From positions 23,561,746 through 23,625,745 of the forward strand of contig NW_023998415.1 in NCBI RefSeq assembly GCF_014805625.2: a DNA stretch of 64,000 bases, written 5' to 3'. The position numbers and the translations under genes were made by a program. The DNA is from Glossina fuscipes (taxonomy: Eukaryota > Arthropoda > Insecta > Diptera > Glossinidae). A model generated the notes under the pieces. That model was not told the DNA's origin. It worked only from the letters and a program-made list of their open reading frames with translations, and did not search any database. Positions 23,572 to 36,482 of this stretch are shown in pieces (positions within the stretch are counted from its first letter, which is position 1; each line of letters starts with the position of its first letter).

Positions 23572-24031
23572 TATCTATATGGGATTGAATAGTGTTTTGT
23601 TGTTATTCATTAATTTTGACTAAAGTGAGGCAAATAAAAAAAACTTTTTATTTCTTTAAGCCAGCATTATAAACACTATTGGGCAATACACTTACTTTAT
23701 CTAGCAACAGGAAATGCGAAAAGTATATCTATTATTTTAGCTTTAACTTGAAATGCAGAGGTGAAAACATCTCGCGATAACAAAAAAGTAGCTTTGCCTC
23801 ACTTCCAAAATGAACGTGTCATATGAAATGCATGAAAGCCGAACATTACACTCGCGTAAAGTGGTTTAGCAGTTCAAAGTTGTGCAATAATTTGTTGCTG
23901 AAAACAACAAAAACAAAAAAAAAAAAAACAACTCAACAAAACTGATATAATAGAGCGTGCTATGTAAATGTCTTAACTAGTACAGGATAGTATTTGAAAT
24001 TAAGTTTAATACGTCCGACATACACGTATAT

Positions 24032-24033
<2 letters not shown>
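23572..24033. other. AT-rich non-coding DNA
   Basis: Only an A-rich tract near 23907-23930 was noticed. Confidence 0.5.

Positions 24034-24072
<39 letters not shown>
24034..24072. repeat. (TA)n microsatellite
   Basis: About 38 bp of AT dinucleotides. Confidence 0.95.
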
Positions 24073-24076
<4 letters not shown>

Positions 24077-24454
24077 GGGCGTATTAAATTACAAGATACA
24101 TAAACACATAGGAGAAATTGCATTTTAAGCTGTTGCTAACACAGCGCACTTTCACATAAACTCGACTCGCATGAGTTAATTTGGCAGAGGAACACTTGCA
24201 GTTGTACAGCATGAGTAATCAGTAATTTTCATTCTTAATTGGATCGGTTGTTCAAATAAAATTGATACTTTTGACTCTACTAAGCTTGATGGAAAGTCAA
24301 TTAGAATATTATCCGGATTTATAAACAAAATTAATTTATTTGCGTGTATTTTGATCAGCGACATGACATCTACCATATGCCAAATATCAACTTGCCTTTG
24401 ACTTTGACCTTTTTCTACATAGTATTGTATGAGTTATGTGTTGTACACAGACTC

Positions 24455-25290
24455 TAATCATCGAATGCGCAAAATTGCATTCTCGATATTGATTACTTTT
24501 CTTGTTTGATTCGAAGAAATCTGCTGCCGAAACCCATCAAACCCATCTCGAAGCTTATGACGAATGCTCCTCCGTCATATCCTATTTGTTGATTTTAGTT
24601 TCAAGTGTCATAATTTTGATGTTAATGACAAAAGACGGTCTGGACGGACCAAAACAATTCAAAGACATCGCTATGCAAGAGTTATTGGACGTAAAACCCA
24701 GTTCAAGCTCTCAAAGAGAGCTTTCAACCCTCGAACATCTCAGCAGTTCATGAATCAACTCTTTTTAGATGCTTGCGATGGAAAAACAATGCAGAAGGGG
24801 GTAAAATGACTAACATGCGAATTGAGTGAAAACGTCATTTCGTATCGTTTCGATATCGAAGCGGAAAATTCATGGCCACAAAGTTTTGCTATGCAGATCG
24901 TGGCATCAGCAAGTAGTAGTGCTTTACGAACTGATAAAACCGAATAAAACTATTACTGCAGACCTCTACCAGCGGCAACTGACCAAGTTGATGAGCTGTC
25001 AAGGATAGATTGTTGCAGCTCGAATAAGAAGTTCTACCGCTCCCAACGTACTCACGGGACATAGCGCCTTCTGGCTACGACTTGTTCCGATCGATACAAT
25101 ATGGCTTGGCTGGCATGCTCGAGAAGTGCGAAAATGGGTAGAGGATTGATCCGTTAGAAAAACAATATCATTCTTTCGACAAATTACCAAAGTGTTGCCA
25201 GAAAGATGCGAAAAATTCGTAGAAAATACTAGAAAATACTTTGATTAATATATATTTGACCAAATTTTTGTTAATAAATAACTTTTTCAA
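24455..25290 (+). pseudogene. decayed mariner transposase, nearly full span
   Basis: Blocks of a mariner transposase occur in the right order across three frames. They are NHR... (24456), KKSAAETHQ (24513), HNFDVNDKRRSGRTK (24610-24654), VVLYELIKPNKTITADLYQR followed by QLTKL (about 24921-24992), APSGYDLFRSIQYGLAG (25063-25113), EVRKWVED (25124) and LPERCEKFVENT (25190-25225). The block around the first catalytic Asp and the DNARPH block are missing or unreadable. In the APSDYHLF motif the third DD34D aspartate is Gly. Several stops and frameshifts make it inactive. It belongs to the same family as 58815-59290: both carry KKSxAExHQT, the same Gly change and a matching A/T-rich 3' flank (25236-25285). 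TIRs were not identified. Confidence 0.8.
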
Positions 25291-25755
25291 GGGAAGAAGT
25301 GATTAAAATGCACGCCCGCGCTTAATAATTTTATTGATGTGAAGAGAGATCGGCTTAGTCGCTAGATAATGTAACCAATTCCTTGAAAACATATTGTTAT
25401 GAAAATCACACATTTGATGAGTCCGCTTGAAAATTACTGGGCAACTCGTGTAGCTGACGACTGACGAAAAGATAAACAACAGTTCGCGTAAAAGCGGATT
25501 AACATGAGAATATCACGATATTAATGACTATAACTGTATATAAGTGAAGGTAAAGTCAGTTGACTCAATAAAGCCGAATTAAAGCATTGAAACGATCAAG
25601 ACTGGACGAAACATTGAAATGTTGTGAAGACAAGTTCCTAGATTTCTTAAGGATTGTAGATAAAACCTATGCATTATCCTAAAATCGAAATTCAATGGTA
25701 CAAATGATAATCTCAATAATAATAAATTGGATAAAATATGTAATATTCTGAAGAA

Positions 25756-25792
<37 letters not shown>

Positions 25793-28726
25793 TATGTGAA
25801 TATTCTCTCTAATTATAGAGCCTTTATGAAAATCAAAGCAATAATTATTTTCGATTTCCTTCGTCGTTTGCGACTATTTCGTGATAGTAAAGGAGTCCGA
25901 GTATTTTAGAATACTCTGGTAGAGAAAAGTATGAGACAATAATCCAAAGCATTAAGCGAAATTTAAGAAAAGTAAATATTGGATTTTTTTTTATTAAAGG
26001 CGGTTAAACCCACAAGTCAATCGCATTAATATCTATATTTAGCCGAAGAAGAAGAAATTTCAAAAGCGAAACTAATTTGGTCGTAATCACAGCTTTAACG
26101 GATGGATAGCCGGGCGGGCATAATTAGCCAGTTCGATTCAACTATTCAATGTTGATTGAGATTGTGTGAAATATGTATGTGCGTGGTTGATTAACTAAAG
26201 CATATCGATTTGAATTTCAAAGCTGTGCTTAATTGATTTCTCTGAATGCGAGAATCATCTCGGTCCTGATGTGTAGGGTCACTTATAATGTAATAACTCA
26301 ATTTTTCCCCGTTCGACTGGCACACACGTCTAAAAAACATGTTTCACTCTGGCTCGGTCAACAATTAAATAGGTAGCGCGCCACTAAAAAACATTAGTTC
26401 ATTTTTTCAATATTTTTTGCTTAATTTCTCATACCATGAAGAGAAAACACAAAACAAAATATAAATGTGAGTCATCGAATATGATTTTTCGCCTTCCGTC
26501 ATTGAAACGGCGTTTGCTGAAAATAAGAACCAAAAAAAAAAAAATCCAAATTGTCGTCGCCTTTGCCCTAAATAGTTAATTTTCGCATACATTTGAATCT
26601 CCCTCCACTGCACTTATGTCGCTTGGCGGTTATTTGATTTCAGCGTTGTATTAAGGGATAAAATAATTGTAACATTCAGTATTTATTTTTTTTTTTTTTG
26701 GGTTAATATGTACTTTGGACCTTCTAGAATATGTGGAAAAGAGTTCATTGCGCGCCTAAAATGTTTTCCACGAAATTTTGAGCTTTTCCCGAGAGAGACA
26801 ATCTGCGGCCGGAATTACAGTCGAATGGTGTAAATGTTGATTTGATTCGAACTTTTCTAATCCATGAGCACATTTTTTCAAACGGTATTTATCGCTCCCG
26901 AACAAAAATACTTAAGTGTATCAACCTTTCGACGGATAAAGGGGCTGCGAGCGATTTGAAAGCGATTTCAAAGTTTTTACCGAAAAATCTAAAGTTTGCC
27001 ATGAAGTTTGTGGTGCTTGTGATTGGCTATTGAACTATACATTTTCTTGTCGCTTTCTTCATCAGTTCAAAAGTTATAAAGTGCAAAACCTGCGACTCTG
27101 ACTTCGACAGATAACGGGGCGGAATATGCGAACTTTTTAATGGTATTTGTCAAAATTGTAAACTCGTTTAAAACTCTTACAATTTCCATTCTTTCCATCC
27201 TCAGCTTTTATAATATATTCGAAATGACATTTTCTAGAGGAATACATGCAGAGGAAATTTGCCTTCTCTTGGTTAAAAGTCCAAGTTTTCCATTCAAACC
27301 CTCGGTAGTTTCACAAAAATGAATATTTTCAAAATGTCCTATGAATAGAGCTTTAGCTCCAAGTATCTAGGTTAAATGATGGTGCATGGAGATAGCGAAA
27401 CACCATTAATTCCGTAAGATGCCTTACGAGAATCATTCCAATGTTGCCGTTTTTTTTTTTTTTTAATCAAAATCAATTCAAAAATAGATTTTTTTCCTAA
27501 TGAAAATATGCTTATTATCCTCCGCAAATGTTATTACGCCACTTCTTTTGTTTTCCATCCACAAAAATTCTCAAAAAGTTGTCATTTCAGGCTGTTCGAG
27601 CGGGGTTACTGCAAACTGCTTGCAAGGAATTTCATTTCTTGGGAATAGCGTCTAATCGATTAATTCATATCATTAGGATCGTTGTCGAATAACGCTTGCA
27701 GGCAATCAAAAGTAGACTCAATTACCCAGAGCTAGGAGCATTTTGAACCTAAAAAGAACCTCTATGAAAAGGGTTTTGCAAAACACTTCCATGACTTTTA
27801 TTTACACTATTTTCTTGCTGAATGGCACTTATTTTGTTGGGCTTTTTCGACGCGTTCTCGGAAGACACACGTTCAATCTTTATTGGGCAAAAACTAGTTC
27901 AAGTTTGTCGATATGATATAACGAGTGTGTGACATGTTAAATATTTTCGTAAAATGCATCCAATTCCTTTTGACACGATTTTGAAACAACACTGTTCGCC
28001 AATAAAAAGAAATATAATTTTTTTACCGAAAAAAAAATCCTGATCCTGATATGGAATGTAGATTACAATTTCAAGGTAATCTTAAATTTCGTGTGGGTGG
28101 ATATTATGGATTATTTAAGCAACTACAGAGGTCAAGTAGCAGACTTGACGAATAAAGGACGTTAACAACGATCAAAGTTCCTCGTTTGAATCATGAAAAT
28201 GAGATTCGTGCTAGACATGTCTGACATATCTGGCGATGATAGCATTCTTGATCCAGTCCCACAACAAAACATGCACATTTATTATCATATAGTGATGAAT
28301 AGTTGCGAAATTGGTTTTTATTCCTAATTTCAAAGTTCATTTATGTATATATGTCACACTTATGAACTGAATTTTCACTGTATATCAATTTTAATATCTT
28401 TTTCTAATAAAAATGATTGGTTTTTTCATAATTTTTTTTTTTTTGCACGGTTTTTTGAGAAAATATTTAACATTTTTTCATCTTACACAGTTTTTTAAAA
28501 TTATGGATCATATCCGAAAATTGATCACATGCCACCTGCATTATTTTCCACGATTTTTTTGTGCGCTTTTGTAAAGAGCTTATTTACCGTTTAAAAAAAG
28601 AATTGAGAGTATTTTCCTTTCACTTACTTATGAAACATCATTAATGTGACATATGAATCATGAAAAAACAACAAAGTAAATTGTACGAACTCTGCCAAAA
28701 TAGTTGCCATTAAGATCATGCAAAGG
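25291..28726. other. non-coding DNA without recognised genes
   Basis: No recognised gene. It holds a TA microsatellite (25757-25789) and homopolymer runs near 26532-26546, 26685-26700 and 27450-27465. The open frames at 26842-27033 and 27140-27322 have no recognised similarity. Confidence 0.5.
25757..25789. repeat. (TA)n microsatellite
   Basis: Perfect TA run of about 33 bp. Confidence 0.95.
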
Positions 28727-29279
28727 ATGCTAGTTGCGGTTGCTAATACACCTCAGGGTCTCAAGGAAGTGAACAGTTTCCTGATCGGCAAAGGTTAAAT
28801 CAGTGATTATCATTCAAGCAAAGCCAACATTTCAGAATTTGATGCTTTGGCCAACGCTCCGATAGGTGATTATCCACTCGTTGTCGTCACATTTCATATA
28901 TTGATGACGATGAAAAGTCTGTATCGGTTGATGAGCCCTTGCCGCAAGTTCTTAGCGCCAAGCTGACCGTAACTGCTTCCGCTGCTATTACCGATGATAG
29001 TCGATGATGCAGATCATTTTGGCTCTGATAAAGGGGAGAAAGCCGAAGGTGTAAACAAGTCGAGAGCACTTGGCGGTATATACTGGTAAAAATCGAAAAA
29101 ACTCGCATTGTCTGAAGGGGGTCTAGGTTAGAGCTTGTTTAGGCTACCGTATTAACAAGTTGTAAATCGTTTGCGTTACTGAAGACGACAAAGTCTCAAT
29201 TGATTTACTAACTGAAACGAATCGGAATTTCGAAGACTTTGTACTGTCGGTCGATATTGCTGCTTTAAATAAATTCTAA
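28727..29279 (+). pseudogene. processed pseudogene of elongation factor 1-beta (eEF1B-beta)
   Basis: eEF1B-beta is the guanine-nucleotide exchange subunit that recharges eEF1A during translation; this copy cannot encode it. The plus strand reads, in order, TPQGLKEVNSFL (from the pseudo-ATG at 28727), SSKANISEFDALANAP, RHI, PLPQVLSAKLTVTASAAITDD, DADHFGSDKGEKAE, KSKKLALS, INKL (stop) [15 protein letters not shown] and [17 protein letters not shown], then the stop at 29277-29279. These follow the fly protein from its N-terminal GST-C-like domain through the acidic linker to the C-terminal exchange domain. About 35 codons between KSKKLALS and the GYGINKLQI region are deleted. At least three in-frame stops and two frameshifts are present. 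No intron interrupts the match, which indicates retroposition of an mRNA. No poly-A tail remains. The active parent gene must lie elsewhere. Confidence 0.88.
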
Positions 29280-32200
29280 AACAGATCTCACTAAATATAT
29301 TTATTAGCACCTACGCACGCACATTACACGCACATATCATTAAATAGAAATGGAAATTCAATTTTTTCTTTGCGAAAAAATAAATAAAAAACTACCGTTA
29401 GGTATTATGCGTAAACTCGAATATAAAACAACGTAAAGTATAACACTTTAGTGTTTGATTTGATATTATCCTTTAATAAGATAATTGAAAATAGATTTTG
29501 TCTTCTATTTTTAGCTTAGGTTAACAACATCCGACATAAATAACATGCAAGCGCCCGGTTAGAAATTGTTTAAAATGTTTTTATTTTAACAGAAAATAAA
29601 TAATAAATAAATTAACTTAATTTTGCGGTTTTATTACATTATTATTATTTAGCATCTGACTTTAAGCGCTTTAAACGAAGTGTGGAATAATTAATCGATG
29701 ATGATATGCAGGGATGTGTTTATTTATTTATATTGTATAACGTGTAGGTATGTGTACATGTCCGACAATCCTCGGGAGTGTATGTTGCATATTTGCATAA
29801 TTTTTCAGGTAATTTTGGTTAAATTACAATCAATTATTTATGTGTGCAGGGCAAATAACATTTAAATGATTTTTGTAAATAAATAGCGATAAGCGGACTG
29901 AGTAATCGAAATGAAGTAATTTTTACGAAGCCATTTAAACTATTTTAAGTTCAGTAAGTTAAAGACTTGGCAAAGAAAGCCAGTTACTGTAATTTACGCT
30001 AACGCTACAAAAGAAAGAATAAAGATTCTTAGTACGCTCTACATGTCGCATACTGAACGATTTCTGTGAGTTAAACTAACGCTGGACGTTTATAGAATCA
30101 TTTTGACATCATATAATGGTATTCTTCCTATGACATTGGTTTCGTTTAGTGAATTAGTCTTCTCCGTTGCTGCAAGAGAGCATTTGATAGCGATTGCAAT
30201 AAATGATAATCTGCGGCAGCAAAGATAAACGAATAACATGAATATTAACTCACCAGTCATTTCGTTCACTTTTACATTTACGTATGACGACTTTTGATTC
30301 TTACACATGCAATGGCGGATTATTATATTCTGCTAATCCTTATTAATAATGTGTTCGGCATTCGCCAGTTGCGTGAGTCAGGTGAAACGTTATGAATGTG
30401 TATTAGGTTCTAGCATTTTCCCAAATGTTCATCGAATCATCAAATACGGAGTCTCTTCCTTCTAGCTATTGCAAATGTTGTTTTGAGAGCATATAAAGGA
30501 TTATATTTTATTCTTTGAACATGCCTACAAATTGTGGTATGCTATGGTTTTATGTCGTAAAAGAGGGAAAAATCGAATGCTTTTTATTTATTTATTTACT
30601 TTATTTATTTCATGTACTCATGTGCTCGATCAGAAGGGATTTGTAAAACAAAGTGGTTTTCTTCCTTCAAATATATGGACATGGGCCCATTAAACAAAAT
30701 CCGTTTTGTATGCAAGGAAAGAAATAATGAAAAAAAGTCAGAAAACCTATGAATAAAGTATAACTGTCAACAGAAATGATGTGCATATAAATCAAGTTGC
30801 AATATTTATGATATTCAAAAATGTAAATTCTTGTATTCATTTTGGCCGCACAAACTGCCTGCTCGCTCGATAATAATTTAAGTAAATTTTGTGAGATTTA
30901 AAATACAATTTACGATATATGCAAGTTTTTGTGATTTGTTTTACCAATTTTTTATATTCGCCTAAAGGTAGGCAACATAGTCATCCAGACAACGCGATAA
31001 AAAGTGGTTCTCAATTTTATGTGTCGTTTTGCCAACTGTTTTGTTGCCGTGAGAAACTGCAATGCATGACAGAGAGTTAAACAAATTTTATGCAAACTTT
31101 ACTCGTAATGCTAACAACAGCTTTCGGTCAATCAATAATGCATAAATCGTAGTAGCAATATTGACGCAAATTTTACAAAAGTTTCATTCACTTTAACGAG
31201 AATTTCGGATGCTCTCATTGTGCTATGAAATTTCGAGCATTCGTTAGAGTCACGAATATTGGCTTTTCTTAAGGTTTGCAATGAATTGAACAACGATTTC
31301 GAAATCTAAAAAAATATACATACTTATGACCGGCATGTATGACGAAACCGATTTTATTACATCTGTCTGTCTCTGCCTCTGCTGAGCGCTGAGAGATTTC
31401 CCAAAAATCGGCAAATGCGAATACAAGGGGTCTTTAACTTTTTCCTATCAATGGCATAACATTGTGTTCAAAAATTTATTGAATTAGCTTAAGTATTAAA
31501 AGCGAGAAGCATCTTGAGGAACACTTGCGTTTATGGCATTTTTCTCGCATACCATTTTGTGTAGTAGCCATGCATGTTCATCTTTGCGGAAATGAAATGC
31601 GGAAATGTATCAAAATATATACTTTTTTCCCGTCTATGTTCTAAAAGTAATTGAATATACTACTGCTATATATATGCTATGATACGACTCTTCTGAAAAC
31701 GTTCCTTATGTTAGTCATATATGTGAGCAGAAAAGTAACTGTAAACGGTAATAGTGGGATTTTTACCGGCGGAATCATGCGTAGGCAAAAACCCAGCATA
31801 TGACACTGGCAATATTCTGATTAAATTGAATTCTTTTGTTTCTTTCGTTCCATAAGGCATATATACATATACTTACTTAGTTGATAAATGCAGCATTGCT
31901 TATCCATACCAGAGTATAGTGAAATTGTAAATTAAAACTTGCGCTTATCCTTATCACAAGAGCATTAACTATTTTTGTCATTCATGTAAAACTGTCGGGA
32001 CATGCATCTGCCACACAATATTTACAATAAATATTATCCACAATATATTTAAGATATTTCGAATATCAACTCATTACATGTTTTATTTTCGCTCGACCAA
32101 ACATTGTCACATAGAATTATTGCATGCGATTTAATTATGTGTAGAGAGCCATTGCGACATGTTTTTAAGCGAGCGAGGAAAAAAGGGAGGGTAAGCGAGC

Positions 32201-33041
32201 TTGTATGCTTGATTGGTCTCTATGGTAATTACAATTTAAATTAACTAAAAAATTCGGAATATATAAACGTTAGCGAAACCTTGGAATTTGGCTTAGGAAC
32301 GAATACAATTATAAAATAAACACACCTCGCTCATTGGCGGTAGGAATTGAAAACTTTGTTCCGAGTATATGTAATATATAGGCACTACTTGCCTACATTT
32401 AAACGAAAAAAATGTAATATCCATTAGATGAGATGAGTTCATTACTCGAAAATGTTTATCTGCGACAAGTTGATTATATTTTCAAAAATTTTTACTATTA
32501 AAGTCGTTTTAATACTTGTTAAGCTCATATGCGACAATGGAAAATGTTTGCAAATAATGTTAAAACGGATGCAAAGGGAATGATAAAAATGTTATGCCTA
32601 CAACCCATCCATGGTATTGGACTTTGTCATGACTTTCAAAGTTAATAAATAAAATTAATTTTAGCCTGAAAGTGCACTATAGTAATATAACATTATAAAT
32701 AGAAATTTTCAATGGCATGTTCAATTATTTTTTATATTAATATGTAAAGTTAAAATTACATCACTATTATTAATAATAAGCTTTTTTAGTGCCGTTGATG
32801 CACAACATTTATTAATAGATGTTCATCTTTCATATTGTCTGTCTATAAGCGTTTGCAAAAAAAAAAAAAAAAAAATCTTACTTTGGTCAGTTACTATAAT
32901 TAGATCATCCCTTGTTCAGTGTTCAAAAACGAACCATAAACTATTTTTAATTAATTAATTTAATGATGCCGTACAACTAACATAAATTTAAGCCGTTCAA
33001 TTTAATTCATGTAATAATAGATATTTAACAAAGTAACAGAT
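29280..33041. other. non-coding DNA without recognised genes
   Basis: AT-rich sequence with a TTTA-rich patch at about 30582-30612 and a poly-A tract at 32858-32875. The minus-strand frame at 30090-30308 is unsupported. Confidence 0.5.
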
Positions 33042-33082
33042 AATTTACATACATACACACATACATACATACATACATACAT
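33042..33082. repeat. (ACAT)n microsatellite next to the assembly gap
   Basis: Tetranucleotide ACAT/ATAC repeats run straight into the N-run, and a TA repeat resumes on its other side. The gap probably reflects unassembled repeat. Confidence 0.9.
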
Positions 33083-33182
33083 NNNNNNNNNNNNNNNNNN
33101 NNNNNNNNNNNNNNNNNNNNNNNNNNNNNNNNNNNNNNNNNNNNNNNNNNNNNNNNNNNNNNNNNNNNNNNNNNNNNNNNNN
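33083..33182. other. assembly gap (100 N)
   Basis: Exactly 100 undetermined bases, a common placeholder for a gap of unknown size. It is flanked by (ACAT)n on the left and (AT)n on the right. Confidence 0.99.
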
Positions 33183-35054
33183 ATATATATATATACGCAT
33201 ATGCTATTCTTAACTACGATTAAGTAAATGAATGCTCATAATAGCATCCTCCGAAATTTTCTTCGATATATATATATATATATCTAAGAATAGATACGTA
33301 TTAAAATTCAAATTAATTTTAGAAACCTTACAGTAGAGCAAAATTTAGAAAGGTAAAGAACTTGATACTTAAGGTGCGTATGTTTTCTTTCTAGAGCAAA
33401 TGCTGCCCGAATACTATTATCCGCTTATATAATATACACTTATCTGTCAAGTTTACAGTGCACATAATTTCTTTGAAAAATCATGCAATTTAAAGGCATA
33501 CATTGAGCTCATACATAAATTCAGTATAGTCCACGATGTAGGTAGATTTGCAATTATTTTTTTTTTCCTCTCTATTTGTCAAAATTATATGATATTAGGT
33601 TTTGAGAGAAAATTCAAATTTATGCCAAAATTTTGAGAAATTATTAATGGTGGCTCGCTTCCTATAAATTGTGAACAGCTCGTGCTGTACAACAAAAGTT
33701 GTTCTGGAAGTTTTGGTTGTTAAAACACTTTTCGTTTTTGGTTGACTATGAGTTATGAGCACTGAGCCCGATTGAATCAAGACTTCAATTGACATGAAAT
33801 TTATGTAATTCTTTCACATATCACCTATTCTTCTTTATTGTCTTATTTATGTATATGACTGGCAGATGCTAATGTATTACATTTGAAGATATGACAGATA
33901 TTGAATTCGTTTTTGTGTAACAATGAAATCTATTGGGGTATATATTAAAGCTGTTAGGAGGGAAAAAGGAATGATTGGAGGAAATTTTATTGAGACAAAG
34001 TCCCTCCTAATCGTATATACTGTCGAAAGTGTTTAGTTGCTGGATAAAACTGGAGAACTCTATGGCTTCGCTATCGCTTTTATTGTATAACAATTGGGTA
34101 AAGAGTTTAAAAGTATTGAAAATGTTGCGCAAACAAATTTCTAAAGTATCATTATATTCTTAAAATTGTTTAATTATTGTTAACAATAAAGTTAATTATA
34201 AGCGAAATTAAAAAAGGCCATTAGTCCAATAGCGTACACGACACAATATTGCCAGCAATATGTAATTAAAAAGCAGAAAAACATAAAAAAGGATGGAAAG
34301 AAAGGCTGGAATGAAAAGGAGAAGAAACCCATTATAATAGTCATTTAATGACCAAGAGTGACTCGCTTTCCGGAAAGTAATTTATTAAATAATTGTATGT
34401 GTATGAAGGCGGGCAAAGGGAAGAGAGGGCATTATTATGTGCATGTGCACGCTGTTGACCCAAGTAATGATGTGAATTCAAAATCCAAAAAAAAAAAAAA
34501 AAAAAACATAAAATTCTTTATGAAAACATGTTTGTTCTTTTTTGCCCCTTAACTAATGATAAGAAAAATGCATTAGAAATAATTTGAGGTACTTAAAAGA
34601 TGACAAAAAAAAAAAAAAAAAAAAAAGAACAAAAAAAAAAGAAAAGGAAAATAAAAAATAAGAGATGAAATAAAAATGTAAAGAAAAAGATATTGTGCAT
34701 GAACACAAATACTTTATGCCAAGTACCACTTTAAGTGACAACTTACGAAACAAGATAGTCAGTCTGTGATGATAAGATGAAAGGACGAGGAGAATACATG
34801 CACATATGTACACATTTTAAATAAAATATATAGCAAAAGAGAGAGAGCTCTTAACAGCATTGTAGTACTTAAACACACGCATCAGCAAAAACTTCAATAC
34901 ACTAGACACATAACGGCAGTTAGTTTAACGTATCAGTACCTTGCTTACATGTTTACAAAAGATTTGCAAGAAAAGTGTAAGAAAAAAATAGAAAAAGGTA
35001 AAGAAAAAATTACTAACTAACGAGCTGTTGCTTGTTGATAATGGCCAAAAACAA

Positions 35055-35095
<41 letters not shown>

Positions 35096-35639
35096 CATAA
35101 GTCAGAGTCTGACTGGGGGGAAGGAACGACAAAGTTTTATGCATACAAAGAATAGCAACAAATTAAAAAGTTGCTTTATCATATTTGCTGAGAAGCAGTT
35201 TTCGCTAATTGATTGACATCAACATCAACGAGAGTATTATGCAGGCGTCGTCCGCTTAACGCGGTTAATTCGTACACTGCTGCATTAAAATCGTGTTATA
35301 CGTACCTTTTCCATATTTTTCACCCAAACTAAACTACGACATGGAATCATATAATTTAAACTTGGATATAAAGTCGAGCAAAAAATTTGTACCCTTTTGT
35401 ATCCAAACACGAGCTGTATTAAGATCGTTTTACAAGATAGTTTGGTTTAATGTAAATGAATGCGATGTGTACCGTGTTATATCGAGACCAAGTCTTAAGG
35501 TATAAAATTTTATAACAAACACTTTCTTACAGATATATATATATATATATATATATGAAGTTCAACATTAAGATGAAATATGACAGTTATCTTAAAAAAG
35601 TCTACCAAAAATGAAAAGATATTAAATTAAATTCATCCT
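33183..35639. other. AT-rich non-coding DNA with simple repeats
   Basis: TA runs at 33183-33195, 33265-33284, 35055-35095 (interrupted) and 35533-35556. Poly-A tracts at 34487-34506 and 34605-34626. No recognised gene. Confidence 0.6.
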
Positions 35640-36482
35640 CTATATTATTGGGTGGGCACGGCTGATTTTTTCTATTTCCAGAATAAAAGTAAAAATTTAC
35701 TCGGTGTGAGTGTTGCGCGTTATGAGCAATAAACGAAAAAACACGGAAAGCAAATGTTTTCAAAGTTTTTCGGGGATGGGCGTGTGGACTCTCTAGGCCT
35801 GTGCCCTGACCAGTTTATTTGTAGCTGATATTTTCGCTCTTTCGAACGGAAGAATGTTTCCCGCATATACTACACCTTTGGCCAGATGGACGAATAGACA
35901 GACGAACAAACGGACCTGCTTAGGTACATCCAGAATTTGAAGCTGACCAAGAGTTTATATACTTTATGCGGTTTTTGAAACTTGCCCCTGGGCATTATAG
36001 AGGTATTGGAAGAAGGTAACATTTGTTTTGTGTTTTATAATTTTGGATAGGCATGGTCAAGGTTTTTTTTTACTGCTTCTGGGTATTGCGGCATCGCCCA
36101 CAGAATATGCGCTAATATTGTTGGAGATATATCTGCTGTAGTCGATGCCAATTTTCAATTTCTTTTGAAAAACAAAGGTGTTTCCAGTTGACATGATGCT
36201 CTAGCCGCGCCCTTCGACCGCTTTAGCTTATTTTCAATACCAACCTGCAAGCAAGAACTTCCAAAGTGTCCGCCAAATTTCACTTTTGCGGTCAGGAGGA
36301 TGTTTACATACACATATATTACACGGACAGACGGATGGACAGACGGATATGCTTAAATTATTTAGAATTTGATGCTGATTAGGAATGTATCTAATTTATG
36401 GAGTGTCTGAAGCTTCGTTATGGGCCTGGGAAACGTTTCGACAAAATGAATCTCTCATCCTTCGGTAATGGGTATAACAAGG
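35640..36482 (-). repeat. dispersed repeat family A copy, reverse orientation
   Basis: Near-complete copy, inverted relative to 13461. The module at 35880-36020 holds GACAGACGAACAAACGGACC, CCAGAATTTGAAGCTGACCA and AGAGTTTATATACTTTATGC. The second module, 36320-36450, holds CGGACAGACGGATGGACAGA, ATTTAGAATTTGATGCTGAT and AGGAATGTATC. The terminal part reads GGGAAACGTTTCGACAAAAT and CTCATCCTTCGGTAATGGGT. The modules are about 440 bp apart. This copy shows the two-module structure most clearly. Confidence 0.75.

Noticed and set aside
25536..25562. TATATAAG followed by TCAGTT as a core promoter
   Set aside because: The spacing, about 20 bp, is too short for TATA-to-initiator, and no gene follows.
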